Origin: Helicobacter sp. 'house sparrow 1'
Lineage (GTDB): Bacteria; Campylobacterota; Campylobacteria; Campylobacterales; Helicobacteraceae
Direction: 5' to 3'
NCBI RefSeq assembly: GCF_900199585.1
Contig: NZ_FZQY01000006.1
Coordinates: 1-62,441, forward strand
Length of the DNA: 62,441 bases
The notes under the pieces are model-generated. The model saw nothing but the letters and a program-made list of their open reading frames with translations, was not told where the DNA came from and did no database searches. How positions within the stretch are numbered: the stretch's first letter is position 1; each line of letters starts with the position of its first letter. This document shows positions 7,955-16,542 of this stretch, in pieces. Position numbers and translations under genes: made by a program.

Positions 7955-10780
7955 ATGGCAATGTTTGATACTATAAGAATCTTTGGTGCTAAAGAGAATA
8001 ATTTAAAAGATATTAATCTAGAGATCCCAAAAAATAAGCTTGTTGTTTTTACTGGGCTAAGTGGAAGTGGTAAAAGCACTCTAGCATTTGATACTTTATA
8101 TGCAGAGGGTCAAAGACGCTATATAGAATCGCTCTCAAGTTATGCAAGGCAGTTTTTGGATAAAGTGGGTAAGCCAAATGTTGATAAGATTGAAGGACTT
8201 ACACCTGCGATTGCAATTGACCAAAAAACAACATCTAAAAATCCAAGATCTACTGTTGGAACCATTACTGAAATTTATGACTATTTAAGGTTGTTGTATG
8301 CAAGAGTTGGGATTCAACATTGCCATTTGTGTGGAAAACCTATTTCTCAAATGAGCCAAACAGATATTATCAATGAAGTTTTGAAATTGCCTCAAGATTC
8401 TAAACTGATGATCTTAGCTCCTATTGTTAAAGAAAAAAAGGGAAGCTTTGCAGATAAAATTGAGGCTTTGAGACAGAAGGGATATGTAAGAGCCTATATC
8501 AATGGAGTTCTAACTAGGCTTGATGAGGATATTGAACTCTCAAAAACCAAAAAACATACAATTAAAGCTGTAATTGATCGTGTGGTCTTAAATGAGGATA
8601 ATAAAACTCGTATTGCACAGGCAATTGAAAAGGCTTTAGTGGAATCTTTTGGAGAAGTAGAAGTTGAGATATTGGGTGAAAAAAATAGATTGTTGCACTA
8701 TAGTGAGCACTTAGCTTGTTTTGATTGTAAGGTAAGCTTTGAGGCTCTTGAGCCTTTAAGCTTTTCTTTTAATTCCCCTAAGGGTTCTTGTGAGGATTGT
8801 GGAGGTTTGGGAAGTAAGTATAGTATTGATATTAAGAAGATTTTAGATAGATCTTTACCTTTGAATAAAGGGGGAATTAAGGTAATTTTTGGTTTTAATC
8901 GAAATTATTATGCAGAGCTTTTTATGGGGTTTTGTAGAGCAAATAATATTGATGCAAATAAAAGCTTTAGCGAGTTAGATGAGCAAGATCAAAAATCTCT
9001 TTTATATGGAAATAGTGTTGAGGTTGAATTTATGTGGAAAAATTCTCCGCTAAAAAGACCTTGGAAGGGAATTTTGCAAATTGCATATGATATGTTTAAA
9101 GATGAAAAAGATTTAAGTGATTATATGAGCGAGAAGCCTTGCTCTTCTTGTAATGCACATCGACTAAAGCCTCAAATGTTGGCTGTAAAGGTTGGAAATA
9201 AGGGCATAGGTGAAGTGATTGATATGCCAATTGAAGAGGTGTATAATTTTTTTATTAATGAGGAGAACTTTAGCTATTTAAGTCCTCAGCAACAATTTAT
9301 TGCAAGCAGTATCTTTAAAGAGATTAGAGAAAGATTATTTTTTCTTTATGATGTGGGATTGGGATATTTGAGTTTGGGTAGAGATGCAAGAACTATTAGT
9401 GGGGGAGAGAGCCAAAGAATACGCATTGCCAGTCAAATAGGAAGCGGTCTGACAGGAGTAATGTATGTTTTAGATGAACCTAGTATTGGATTGCATGAGA
9501 GGGATACGCTAAAACTAATTAAAACACTACGAAGCTTGCAACAAAAGGGCAATAGTGTAATTGTGGTAGAGCATGATAGAGAAACTATAAAACATGCAGA
9601 CTACATTGTGGATATTGGACCTGCTGCAGGTAAAAATGGTGGGGAAATTGTGTTTTGCGGTAGTGTGGAATCCATGCTAGAATCAAAGACACAAACTGCA
9701 CAATATATCAATCGCGAAAAAGAAATCAGACATCAGTATTTTAGAAAGCAGGAAAAATTTTTAAAAATCAAAAATGTAAGCATTAATAACATTTCTAATC
9801 TTAATGTGGATATTCCATTATCAAATTTTGTTTGTGTGACAGGAGTAAGTGGTAGTGGTAAGAGCTCTTTGGTTTTGCAAACCCTATTGCCGGTTGCTCA
9901 AGAATTGCTAAATCATACAAGAAAAATTAAAAAATGTGATGGAGTGGAAGTTGAGGGATTGGAGTTTTTAGATAAGGTCATTTATTTGGATCAAACTCCA
10001 ATTGGAAGAACTCCAAGAAGCAATCCTGCAACTTATACAGGTGTGATGGATGATATCAGGTTATTGTTTAGTGAAGTAAAAGAAGCAAAAATGCTGGGAT
10101 ATGGAGTAGGGCGCTTTAGTTTTAATGTAAAGGGTGGAAGATGTGAAAAATGCCAAGGGGAGGGCGAGATAAAAATTGAGATGCATTTTCTCCCAGATGT
10201 GATGGTAAAGTGTGATGTATGTGATGGGGCAAAGTATAATAAGCAAACTTTAGAAATTAAGTACAAGGGAAAATCTATTGCTGATGTTTTGGCAATGAGT
10301 GTAGATGAGGCATTGGAGTTTTTCTTAAAAATTCCAAAAATAGCTTCGAAACTGAAGACTTTGCAGGAAGTGGGGCTTGGTTATATTACCTTGGGACAAA
10401 ATGCAGTTACACTTAGTGGCGGAGAAGCACAAAGAATTAAGCTTAGTAAAGAGCTTAGCCGTAAGGATACAGGAAAAACACTTTATGTTTTAGATGAGCC
10501 TACAACAGGTTTGCATTTTGCAGATGTGGATAGGCTTACTAAGGTGTTGCATTCTCTTGTGGAACTTGGTAACTCTGTTATTGTAATTGAGCATAATCTA
10601 GATATGATAAAAAATGCTGATTATATTATTGATATTGGACCAGAGGGTGGTCAAAAAGGTGGAAGACTTGTAGATTGTGGTAGTGTAGAAAAAGTGGCAA
10701 GAGACTACAAAAAAACAGGGAGTTATACAGGAGAGTATCTTGCTAAAGAACTCCAAGAAATGCAGAAGAATAAAAGATAA
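7955..10780 (+). CDS. uvrA: Excinuclease ABC subunit A
   Basis: DNA-damage recognition ATPase of nucleotide excision repair, 941 residues, full length. It dimerises, scans DNA and loads UvrB. It has two ABC modules: the first Walker A GLSGSGKS at residues 34-41 and a second, GVSGSGKSS, near residue 630. Both ABC signatures are visible (TISGGESQRIRIASQ and TLSGGEAQRIKLSKE), each followed by a Walker B (YVLDEPSIGLH, YVLDEPTTGLH). Zn-binding Cys pairs include CHLC, CFDC...CEDC and CEKC...CDVC. The start MAMFDTIRIFGAKENN places the first strand where expected. It appears monocistronic. Confidence 0.97.
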   Translation: MAMFDTIRIFGAKENNLKDINLEIPKNKLVVFTGLSGSGKSTLAFDTLYAEGQRRYIESLSSYARQFLDKVGKPNVDKIEGLTPAIAIDQKTTSKNPRSTVGTITEIYDYLRLLYARVGIQHCHLCGKPISQMSQTDIINEVLKLPQDSKLMILAPIVKEKKGSFADKIEALRQKGYVRAYINGVLTRLDEDIELSKTKKHTIKAVIDRVVLNEDNKTRIAQAIEKALVESFGEVEVEILGEKNRLLHYSEHLACFDCKVSFEALEPLSFSFNSPKGSCEDCGGLGSKYSIDIKKILDRSLPLNKGGIKVIFGFNRNYYAELFMGFCRANNIDANKSFSELDEQDQKSLLYGNSVEVEFMWKNSPLKRPWKGILQIAYDMFKDEKDLSDYMSEKPCSSCNAHRLKPQMLAVKVGNKGIGEVIDMPIEEVYNFFINEENFSYLSPQQQFIASSIFKEIRERLFFLYDVGLGYLSLGRDARTISGGESQRIRIASQIGSGLTGVMYVLDEPSIGLHERDTLKLIKTLRSLQQKGNSVIVVEHDRETIKHADYIVDIGPAAGKNGGEIVFCGSVESMLESKTQTAQYINREKEIRHQYFRKQEKFLKIKNVSINNISNLNVDIPLSNFVCVTGVSGSGKSSLVLQTLLPVAQELLNHTRKIKKCDGVEVEGLEFLDKVIYLDQTPIGRTPRSNPATYTGVMDDIRLLFSEVKEAKMLGYGVGRFSFNVKGGRCEKCQGEGEIKIEMHFLPDVMVKCDVCDGAKYNKQTLEIKYKGKSIADVLAMSVDEALEFFLKIPKIASKLKTLQEVGLGYITLGQNAVTLSGGEAQRIKLSKELSRKDTGKTLYVLDEPTTGLHFADVDRLTKVLHSLVELGNSVIVIEHNLDMIKNADYIIDIGPEGGQKGGRLVDCGSVEKVARDYKKTGSYTGEYLAKELQEMQKNKR

Positions 10781-10790
10781 AAAGTGATAA

Positions 10791-10809
10791 AAGGGCTTTT
10801 TAAGCCCTT
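10791..10809. terminator. Convergent hairpin between uvrA and ileS
   Basis: An 8-bp perfect stem (AAGGGCTT at 10791-10798, complement at 10802-10809) has a 3-nt loop. It covers the stop codon of ileS and lies 10 nt after uvrA. With T-rich sequence around it and convergent genes on both sides, it probably serves as a bidirectional terminator, although neither strand has a long U tail. Confidence 0.5.
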
Positions 10810-13553
10810 AGAGCACTCTCACATCTTTGGCATAATAACTCGCCACTTTCAACTAAATATCTCCAGCACCTTGGACACTTGTCCTTAGTTGCTCTAGCTA
10901 AAAAATACTCCTTATTGTTTACTTCAAATTGGCAAAGCACTTCATTAGGTTTTTGACTGATTGTTTCACTTACAATCAACCATTTATCCAGAAAATTACA
11001 CTCTAAATCAGGACTATAAACCGTGATTTCAAGACCTGATTTGATCACCTTTTCTTTCTTGAGATTGTCAATTATTTCTCCAAATTTTGAACGCAGTTCG
11101 CATAATTCTTCAAAATCTTCTACTAGATTGATAGAATCTAAGAATTTTAGATCAAATTTTTTTAGGTCAAATACATTTCTTAAATTTTCTTTCAAAAGAT
11201 TTGGAGCAAATTCAATCACTTCATCAATTGTATAAGTAAGAATTGGTGCAAGTAAGTGGCAGAGATTTTTTAAAATAATAAACATTGTAGTCTTTGAGGC
11301 TTGAGATTCTGTGCTACTAGGTTTGTTGCAATACAGGCCATCTTTGCAAAGATCTAAGTAAATACCACTTAATTCATTGCTGATGTAGTGCATCAAGGTT
11401 TGCAGTCCTTTTACAAAATCATATTGATTGAAATAGTCTTCTACTTGCGAGAATACTTCTTGAGTGGTTTTTAAAATCCAAATATCAATGGGGCTAAAAT
11501 CATTGTTATTGCAAAGTTCTTTTAAGTCATTGATATTTGCAAGCAAGAATCTTAAGGTGTTGCGGATTTTTTTATATTGCTCTCCAACTTGAGTGATGAT
11601 ATTTGTAGATATTCTTAAATCGCTATGATAATCATTCATTGCTACCCAAAGACGCAAAATTTCACTACCTTGATTTTTTAATATAGTTTCAGGAGCAACA
11701 ATATTGCCCTTACTCTTACTCATCTTCTCACCTTTTTCATCAACAGTAAAACCATGAGTGAGAACACTTTCAAAAGGAGCTCTGCCATTTAAAATACAAC
11801 TTAGCAACAAAGAACTTTGAAACCAACCCCGATGCTGATCACTGCCCTCAAGATACATATCCGCAGGGTATTTACCAGCATCATAAGAAGGATTATTTTT
11901 ATTGGTTTTTAAAACTGCTTGCCAAGTGCTACCGCTTTCAAACCATACATCAAGAATATGCATACCCTTTTCTAAATCCTTAGCCCTGTGCTTCCAGCTT
12001 TCTGGTAGGAGTTCTTTTATATCCTTACTCCACCAAATATCACAACCTTCTTTTTCAAAACAACTCTTGAGGTAATCAAAAATTTCATCATCAAAGATAT
12101 GTTCTCCTGTGCTTTTTTCTTGAAAAAATGCAATAGGAACCCCCCAGTCTCTTTGTCTTGAAATACACCAATCAGGTCTATTTTCTATCATTGACCTTAT
12201 TCTATTTTTTCCAGTTTTTGGATAAAAGGTCGTATTATCAACAGCTTCAAGGGCAAGTTGCCTAAGTGTTTTATTGTCTTTAAAAGGCTTATCCATCAAA
12301 ATAAACCATTGGGTAGTTGCACGATAGATTACAGGTTCATGCGATCTCCAGCAATGTGGATAGGAGTGGGTGATTACAACATGCTTTAATAGAGAATCTT
12401 TAAGTAGAACAAGAATATCCTTTTGTGCCTTAAAGATATGTTTTCCCAAAAATTCTTTTGGAAGTAGGTTCTTGTGAATGATTTGTTCACTATAACAACC
12501 CTTATCATCTACTGGCATCAAAACTTCTAGGTTGTATTTAAGACTGATATGATAATCCTCTTCTCCATGACCTGGGGCAGTATGAACAGCTCCTGTCCCA
12601 TCTTCCATACTAACATGATCGCCTAAAATAATCAGAGAGGTCCTTTGATTGAGAGGATTGATTGTTTCTAGGTTTTCTAAATCCTTTGCATCAAGTTCTT
12701 TGATAATGGTTTCATCCACAACACCATTTTCCACAAGCTTCTGATGCAGAGCCTTTGCCACAATAAAACCCTTTTTTGTCAGAACATAAATAGAGTTTGG
12801 TCTTAGTGCAATAGCAACATTTGCAGGAAGAGTCCAAGGTGTAGTAGTCCAAATCACCAAAGAAGCATCATTGATTTGGAGCTTCTCTAATGCTTGATTT
12901 GAAAGTTTAAAGGCAACAAAAATAGAATCTGATTGTTTGTCTTTATATTCTACTTCAGCATCTGCCAAAGCAGTTTGACAAGCCCAACTCCAATACACAG
13001 GCTTGTTTCTTTGCACTAATAATCCAGTTTTTGCAACTTGACAAAGTGTATGAAAAATTTCACTCTCAAATTTAAAATCCATTGTTTTGTAGGGATTTTT
13101 AAAATCCCCAACTACTCCAAGTTGCTGAAATTCTTGACTTTGGATATTTACAAACTTATCAGCGTGATTTCTGCATAATTCTCTAATTTTTACCACACTT
13201 AACTGCTCTTTTTTTTCTCTACCAAGAGCTTTTTCTACTTGTTGTTCAATAGGTAGTCCATGGCAATCCCAACCAGGTGTGTATCGAATACTTTCACCTT
13301 TAAAGTAGTGATATTTAATGATGATATCTTTTAAAATCTTATTTAGTGCGTGTCCAATATGTAAATTTCCATTTGCATAAGGAGGGCCATCGTGTATAAT
13401 AAAGTCTTTTGGAGCATTTTTGGTATTCTCTAGCATTTGCTCATAAACCCTGTCTTGCTTCCATTTTGCATAGCGTATAGGTTCCAAACTCGGTAAATTA
13501 CCTCTCATTGCAAAACCTGTTGTAGGTAAGGATAAAGTCTCTTTATAATCCAT
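10800..13553 (-). CDS. ileS: Isoleucyl-tRNA synthetase
   Basis: Class I aminoacyl-tRNA synthetase of 917 residues charging tRNA-Ile. The signature PPYANGNLHIGHALNK carries the HIGH motif at residues 65-68, and DEKGEKMSKSKGN is the KMSKS loop near residue 600. The editing domain (TTPWTLPANVAIAL, GTGAVHTAPGHGEED) is intact, so mischarged valine should be hydrolysed. The C-terminal zinc ribbon CPRCWRYLVESGELLCQRC identifies the eubacterial IleS1 type. It is transcribed alone, with the next minus-strand gene starting elsewhere. Confidence 0.97.
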   Translation of the reverse strand: MDYKETLSLPTTGFAMRGNLPSLEPIRYAKWKQDRVYEQMLENTKNAPKDFIIHDGPPYANGNLHIGHALNKILKDIIIKYHYFKGESIRYTPGWDCHGLPIEQQVEKALGREKKEQLSVVKIRELCRNHADKFVNIQSQEFQQLGVVGDFKNPYKTMDFKFESEIFHTLCQVAKTGLLVQRNKPVYWSWACQTALADAEVEYKDKQSDSIFVAFKLSNQALEKLQINDASLVIWTTTPWTLPANVAIALRPNSIYVLTKKGFIVAKALHQKLVENGVVDETIIKELDAKDLENLETINPLNQRTSLIILGDHVSMEDGTGAVHTAPGHGEEDYHISLKYNLEVLMPVDDKGCYSEQIIHKNLLPKEFLGKHIFKAQKDILVLLKDSLLKHVVITHSYPHCWRSHEPVIYRATTQWFILMDKPFKDNKTLRQLALEAVDNTTFYPKTGKNRIRSMIENRPDWCISRQRDWGVPIAFFQEKSTGEHIFDDEIFDYLKSCFEKEGCDIWWSKDIKELLPESWKHRAKDLEKGMHILDVWFESGSTWQAVLKTNKNNPSYDAGKYPADMYLEGSDQHRGWFQSSLLLSCILNGRAPFESVLTHGFTVDEKGEKMSKSKGNIVAPETILKNQGSEILRLWVAMNDYHSDLRISTNIITQVGEQYKKIRNTLRFLLANINDLKELCNNNDFSPIDIWILKTTQEVFSQVEDYFNQYDFVKGLQTLMHYISNELSGIYLDLCKDGLYCNKPSSTESQASKTTMFIILKNLCHLLAPILTYTIDEVIEFAPNLLKENLRNVFDLKKFDLKFLDSINLVEDFEELCELRSKFGEIIDNLKKEKVIKSGLEITVYSPDLECNFLDKWLIVSETISQKPNEVLCQFEVNNKEYFLARATKDKCPRCWRYLVESGELLCQRCESALRA

Positions 13554-13610
13554 TAGAAAATCCTCATTATTAAAATGCTCTGAATTTTAACAAAAGTTTA
13601 AAAATAAGAT

Positions 13611-14585
13611 TTATCTTTGTGTGATTAGATCACGATAAGAAATAAAATCCTCTGTATTTAGATTGGAATTTAGCAAGACATAGAGTAAGATTCTTGCCTT
13701 TTTTGCTTGGAGCCATCTACTCATAATAACATTTTTGCTTTGAAGATCAATTTCTCCACCATCATAACCATAAGTTTTAATAGCACTTGGACCTTGGTGT
13801 GTCCTTGCACACATAATTACAGGAATTTGCTTTGCAATTTCTTCTATAATGGGCAGAGATTTTAAATGCGTATGGCCTGCTCCATAACCCTCTATAACAA
13901 TTCCATCATAGTTTTGACTAGCCCATTGTAATATTTTTTCCTCATCATCAAGCTTGTGCTCATAAGCAAAAACTTTTTTATTAGAGAGCGTGAAGTTTGA
14001 ATAGATGGGCATAAGCTTAGGTAGGTAAAAAAACTCTACATTTTCTTCCAAAACCACCCCAATTTCCTTGCCAAAAGAACTAAAGGTTTCAAGCGATAGA
14101 CTATGGGTTTTTTGTAGCCATAAAGGATGGTGAATTGTATGATTCATAACAACCATTACACCTTTGGATTGCGAATGCAAGGCAACTAGAAGGGAGCAAT
14201 ATAGATTTGAGATTCCATCTGAACCAATGGAATTTGCTCCCTTCATTGCTCCTGTAAAGATTAAAGGTGCTTCCAATTCCCACAACAAGCTTAAAAAGAA
14301 AGCACTTTCCTCAAGAGTATCAGTTCCTTGGGTAATAATAATGGCATTAGATCCATTTTTTATTTCATCTTTAGCCCATTGATAGACTTTGAATAGATGT
14401 GAAAAACTAATATTGGCACTTGCAATCGAAAAAAGTAAAGAGGGCTTGATTTTTATAGAATCTGGAAGTTGTGGCAGTGCTTGAATAAGATCATTGGCTC
14501 CTAGTGTTGGAGTAATTCCTTCATTGGAATGATTTTTTGTCATTGAAATGGTTCCACCAATAGAGCCAATAGAAATCTGAAACAT
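13611..14585 (-). CDS. Asparaginase family protein
   Basis: L-asparaginase/glutaminase-fold protein of 324 residues, hydrolysing asparagine to aspartate and ammonia. Both threonine motifs are recognisable: GSIGGTISMT near residues 7-16 (first catalytic Thr) and ITQGTDTLEESAFFLS (second Thr-Asp pair), then a Lys in GAMKGANSIGSDG. It has no signal peptide, unlike secreted type II AnsB, and is clearly more divergent than H. pylori AnsB. It is therefore likely a cytosolic type I-like enzyme. It stands alone between ileS and an outer-membrane protein gene. Substrate preference for Asn versus Gln cannot be read here. Confidence 0.8.
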   Translation of the reverse strand: MFQISIGSIGGTISMTKNHSNEGITPTLGANDLIQALPQLPDSIKIKPSLLFSIASANISFSHLFKVYQWAKDEIKNGSNAIIITQGTDTLEESAFFLSLLWELEAPLIFTGAMKGANSIGSDGISNLYCSLLVALHSQSKGVMVVMNHTIHHPLWLQKTHSLSLETFSSFGKEIGVVLEENVEFFYLPKLMPIYSNFTLSNKKVFAYEHKLDDEEKILQWASQNYDGIVIEGYGAGHTHLKSLPIIEEIAKQIPVIMCARTHQGPSAIKTYGYDGGEIDLQSKNVIMSRWLQAKKARILLYVLLNSNLNTEDFISYRDLITQR

Positions 14586-14685
14586 AGATCAACCAACCAT
14601 ATCATAAAGTAATAGGGCTGGTATTGTATAAATTCTTATGTGGAATGTCAATATTTAGATAATGGACAGACTAAAAATCTTAAGT

Positions 14686-15402
14686 TTAGAAAATAAACCT
14701 ATATCCTACATTGAAAGTCACATTTGCTAGATTCATATTTCCTCCAATAAGTGGAAAACTACTGATAGAAGCAATGGGTAACTTAGCAACAAACTCCAAA
14801 CGGTGATGATTTGCAATTAGCGCTGTAAAACCAACCCTTCCGGCAAAATTCATCAAAACTCTACTGGTTAAAGCACTATTTGTGTAGAGAGAATAAGCTT
14901 GAATAAAATTGGATAAAAAATCAGACATTGGAAGCATATCAAAGTCGTCTATATTTATTTCTTTAAGGTAGTTTAGACGATAATAAACATCCATACCAAT
15001 GCCTCCAATAAATCCAAGATCAACATGGCTTGATTTCAAAAAATTTACTAAAAAATCAAAATACAAACTAGTGTTTATGAGATTAAATTGTGCTTTAATG
15101 GAATCAAAGTGTTGAGTCATTTGATTGTATCCTGCTAAAAAATCAAGCCTGATACCAAAATAATCCCCAAAAAAGCTCTCTGTACCAATACTTAAAGAAG
15201 TGTTAAAACCCTTAAGAGAATCACTAAACGCACTCGGAATAATGCTAGGTTTAGCAACTACAAATAATGTCCCATCCTTGCTTAGATCTTGATAGGTTGC
15301 AGAACCAAGATAACCTCCCTCAATACCCACAAAGAATCTTGCTTGAACTGCTGTAGTAAAAATACACAATAAAAAAAATAATACGACGTGGTATTTTCTC
15401 AT
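14686..15402 (-). CDS. Outer-membrane beta-barrel protein, tandem paralogue A
   Basis: Helicobacter-type outer-membrane protein of 238 residues. The signal peptide runs MRKYHVVLFFLLCIFTTAVQA, followed by mature RFFVGIEGGYLG. Alternating aromatic/hydrophobic strands follow, ending in the C-terminal motif VGYRFIF with a terminal Phe, as expected for BAM-inserted barrels. It is clearly paralogous to the gene 78 bp upstream: the same mature N-terminus RFFVGIEGGY, an SIGTESFFGDYFGIRLDFLAGY segment and the C-terminal RLEFVAKLPIAS. Function is unknown; small family members are adhesins or structural barrels. It may be co-transcribed with its neighbour, although a hairpin separates them. Confidence 0.8.
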   Translation of the reverse strand: MRKYHVVLFFLLCIFTTAVQARFFVGIEGGYLGSATYQDLSKDGTLFVVAKPSIIPSAFSDSLKGFNTSLSIGTESFFGDYFGIRLDFLAGYNQMTQHFDSIKAQFNLINTSLYFDFLVNFLKSSHVDLGFIGGIGMDVYYRLNYLKEINIDDFDMLPMSDFLSNFIQAYSLYTNSALTSRVLMNFAGRVGFTALIANHHRLEFVAKLPIASISSFPLIGGNMNLANVTFNVGYRFIF

Positions 15403-15435
15403 AGAATCCCTTTTTTATGCAGAGCAGATAGATAT

Positions 15436-15464
15436 ACAGACTTGGAGAAACTTCCTAAGTCTGT
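15436..15464. terminator. Hairpin between the tandem outer-membrane genes
   Basis: An 8-bp stem (ACAGACTT at 15436-15443, complement at 15457-15464) extends imperfectly into the loop through GGA/TCC. It sits in the 78-bp gap between the two paralogues. On the minus strand no T-run follows, so it may attenuate rather than terminate transcription into the second gene. Confidence 0.35.
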
Positions 15465-15480
15465 TAAAAATAAGCTTATT

Positions 15481-16125
15481 TTAGAATACTACTTTGTAAC
15501 CTACTCCTACAGTTACATTAAGAGGAACGGTTGTTCCACCAAGAGAGCTTCCAAAACCTACAGAAGCAAAAGGTATTTTAGCAAGTAATTCAAGCCTATT
15601 GTGACCTCCTAGTAACATACTAATACCAACTCTTCCAGAAAAGTCCATCAAATTGTTGCTAGCCACTGATTTATACGCAGAATTTTTGTTAAGCCAATAG
15701 TGATAACCTGCCTCAACTCCTCCAAATATACCAAAGCTTGTTTGACCATTATTAAAGGCATTTACGATCAAATCAAGATTTAATCCAGCATCGATAAAAT
15801 CACTGCCAATTTTTGTATTGCCAATTTTTTTATTCGCGTATGTGTAACCTCCAAAAATTGCAGATCTTACACCAAAATAGTTTCCAAAAAAGTGTTCTGT
15901 TCCTAATGTTAATGCCGCACTATAGCCATAAGAATCCTTGAAAGCATCAGTCAATAAACTTGGACCAAAAGCTGTTGCATATGCACCCGAGCGATTTGCC
16001 TTCATACTTGTCGCATTAAAAGATGTTACAGTATAACCTCCCTCAATACCCACAAAGAATCTCGCTTGAGCAATACTTGCTAAGCTTAAACTAGCTAATG
16101 CTAGTGATAATATTTTCTTTTTCAT
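15481..16125 (-). CDS. Outer-membrane beta-barrel protein, tandem paralogue B
   Basis: Protein of 214 residues with a clean signal peptide (MKKKILSLALASLSLASIAQA) and mature start RFFVGIEGGYTV. The C-terminus GVGYKVVF ends in Phe, as outer-membrane barrels do. Strands such as LTLGTEHFFGNYFGVRSAIFGGY align with the downstream paralogue, and a 36-nt stretch at the signal-peptide junction is nearly identical in the two genes. It is expressed from a promoter with a perfect TATAAT (16172-16177, minus strand) and an unusually G-rich leader. It belongs to the broad Helicobacter outer-membrane superfamily; ligand and function are unknown. Confidence 0.82.
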   Translation of the reverse strand: MKKKILSLALASLSLASIAQARFFVGIEGGYTVTSFNATSMKANRSGAYATAFGPSLLTDAFKDSYGYSAALTLGTEHFFGNYFGVRSAIFGGYTYANKKIGNTKIGSDFIDAGLNLDLIVNAFNNGQTSFGIFGGVEAGYHYWLNKNSAYKSVASNNLMDFSGRVGISMLLGGHNRLELLAKIPFASVGFGSSLGGTTVPLNVTVGVGYKVVF

Positions 16126-16155
16126 ATTTAACCCCTTAATACTTCAAAAAATTAA

Positions 16156-16177
16156 CCCCTCCCCTCCAACCATTATA
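16156..16177 (-). promoter_or_regulatory. Promoter and G-rich leader of outer-membrane paralogue B
   Basis: On the minus strand a perfect TATAAT (plus positions 16172-16177) lies 47 nt before the start codon. Immediately downstream, in what should be the start of the mRNA, is GGTTGGAGGGGAGGGG (16156-16171), four G-runs in an otherwise very AT-rich genome. The -10 call rests on sequence match; the meaning of the G-runs is inference. Confidence 0.5.
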
Positions 16178-16484
16178 TCGTATAAAATTTCATAAGATTA
16201 AAGCAGAAGTGTAATAAATAACTTGAACCATTGATATTAGGGCATATTCTTAATTTTTTACTGGAATAATTTTTAGATTTTTTTGGTCTAAAACTTAAAC
16301 TTCTGTAAATTCTTATTTACATTTTTACTACATTAGCAATTCTTAAGATGGATTTTTAGATCTTTGGTTTGATAAAAAAACTTCAACCGATTTTTTGCTA
16401 GTCCTTTAGTTGTTGTCATAGAAAAACATCTAACCAAAAATAAAAATCATTGTATATGCAACTATATTTAATATAAATTTTTGG

Positions 16485-16490
16485 TAGAAT
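16485..16490 (+). promoter_or_regulatory. Candidate -10 element of the efflux operon
   Basis: TAGAAT lies 53 nt before the ATG of the TolC-like gene, preceded by T-rich periodic sequence as is usual for Helicobacter sigma80/70 promoters, which often lack a -35. No clear -35 is seen. The ribosome site AGGAG precedes ATG 16543. Confidence 0.4.
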
Positions 16491-16542
16491 TCCACCTTAT
16501 ATTATTTTTTTATAACTAAACACAAAAAGACTAGGAGAACAG

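Larger units (their letters stand above)
16126..16542. other. Divergent intergenic promoter region
   Basis: This 417-bp AT-rich region lies between an outer-membrane gene (minus) and the efflux operon (plus). I see promoter elements at both ends and a G-rich tract (minus strand, 16156-16171), listed separately. No coding frame is supported in the middle (about 16200-16440), and I recognised no operator there, although a repressor site for the efflux operon could be present. Confidence 0.6.

Noticed and set aside
15388-15588. Plus-strand frame across the gap between the two outer-membrane genes
   Set aside because: It has no start context and is antisense to conserved barrel-coding sequence.
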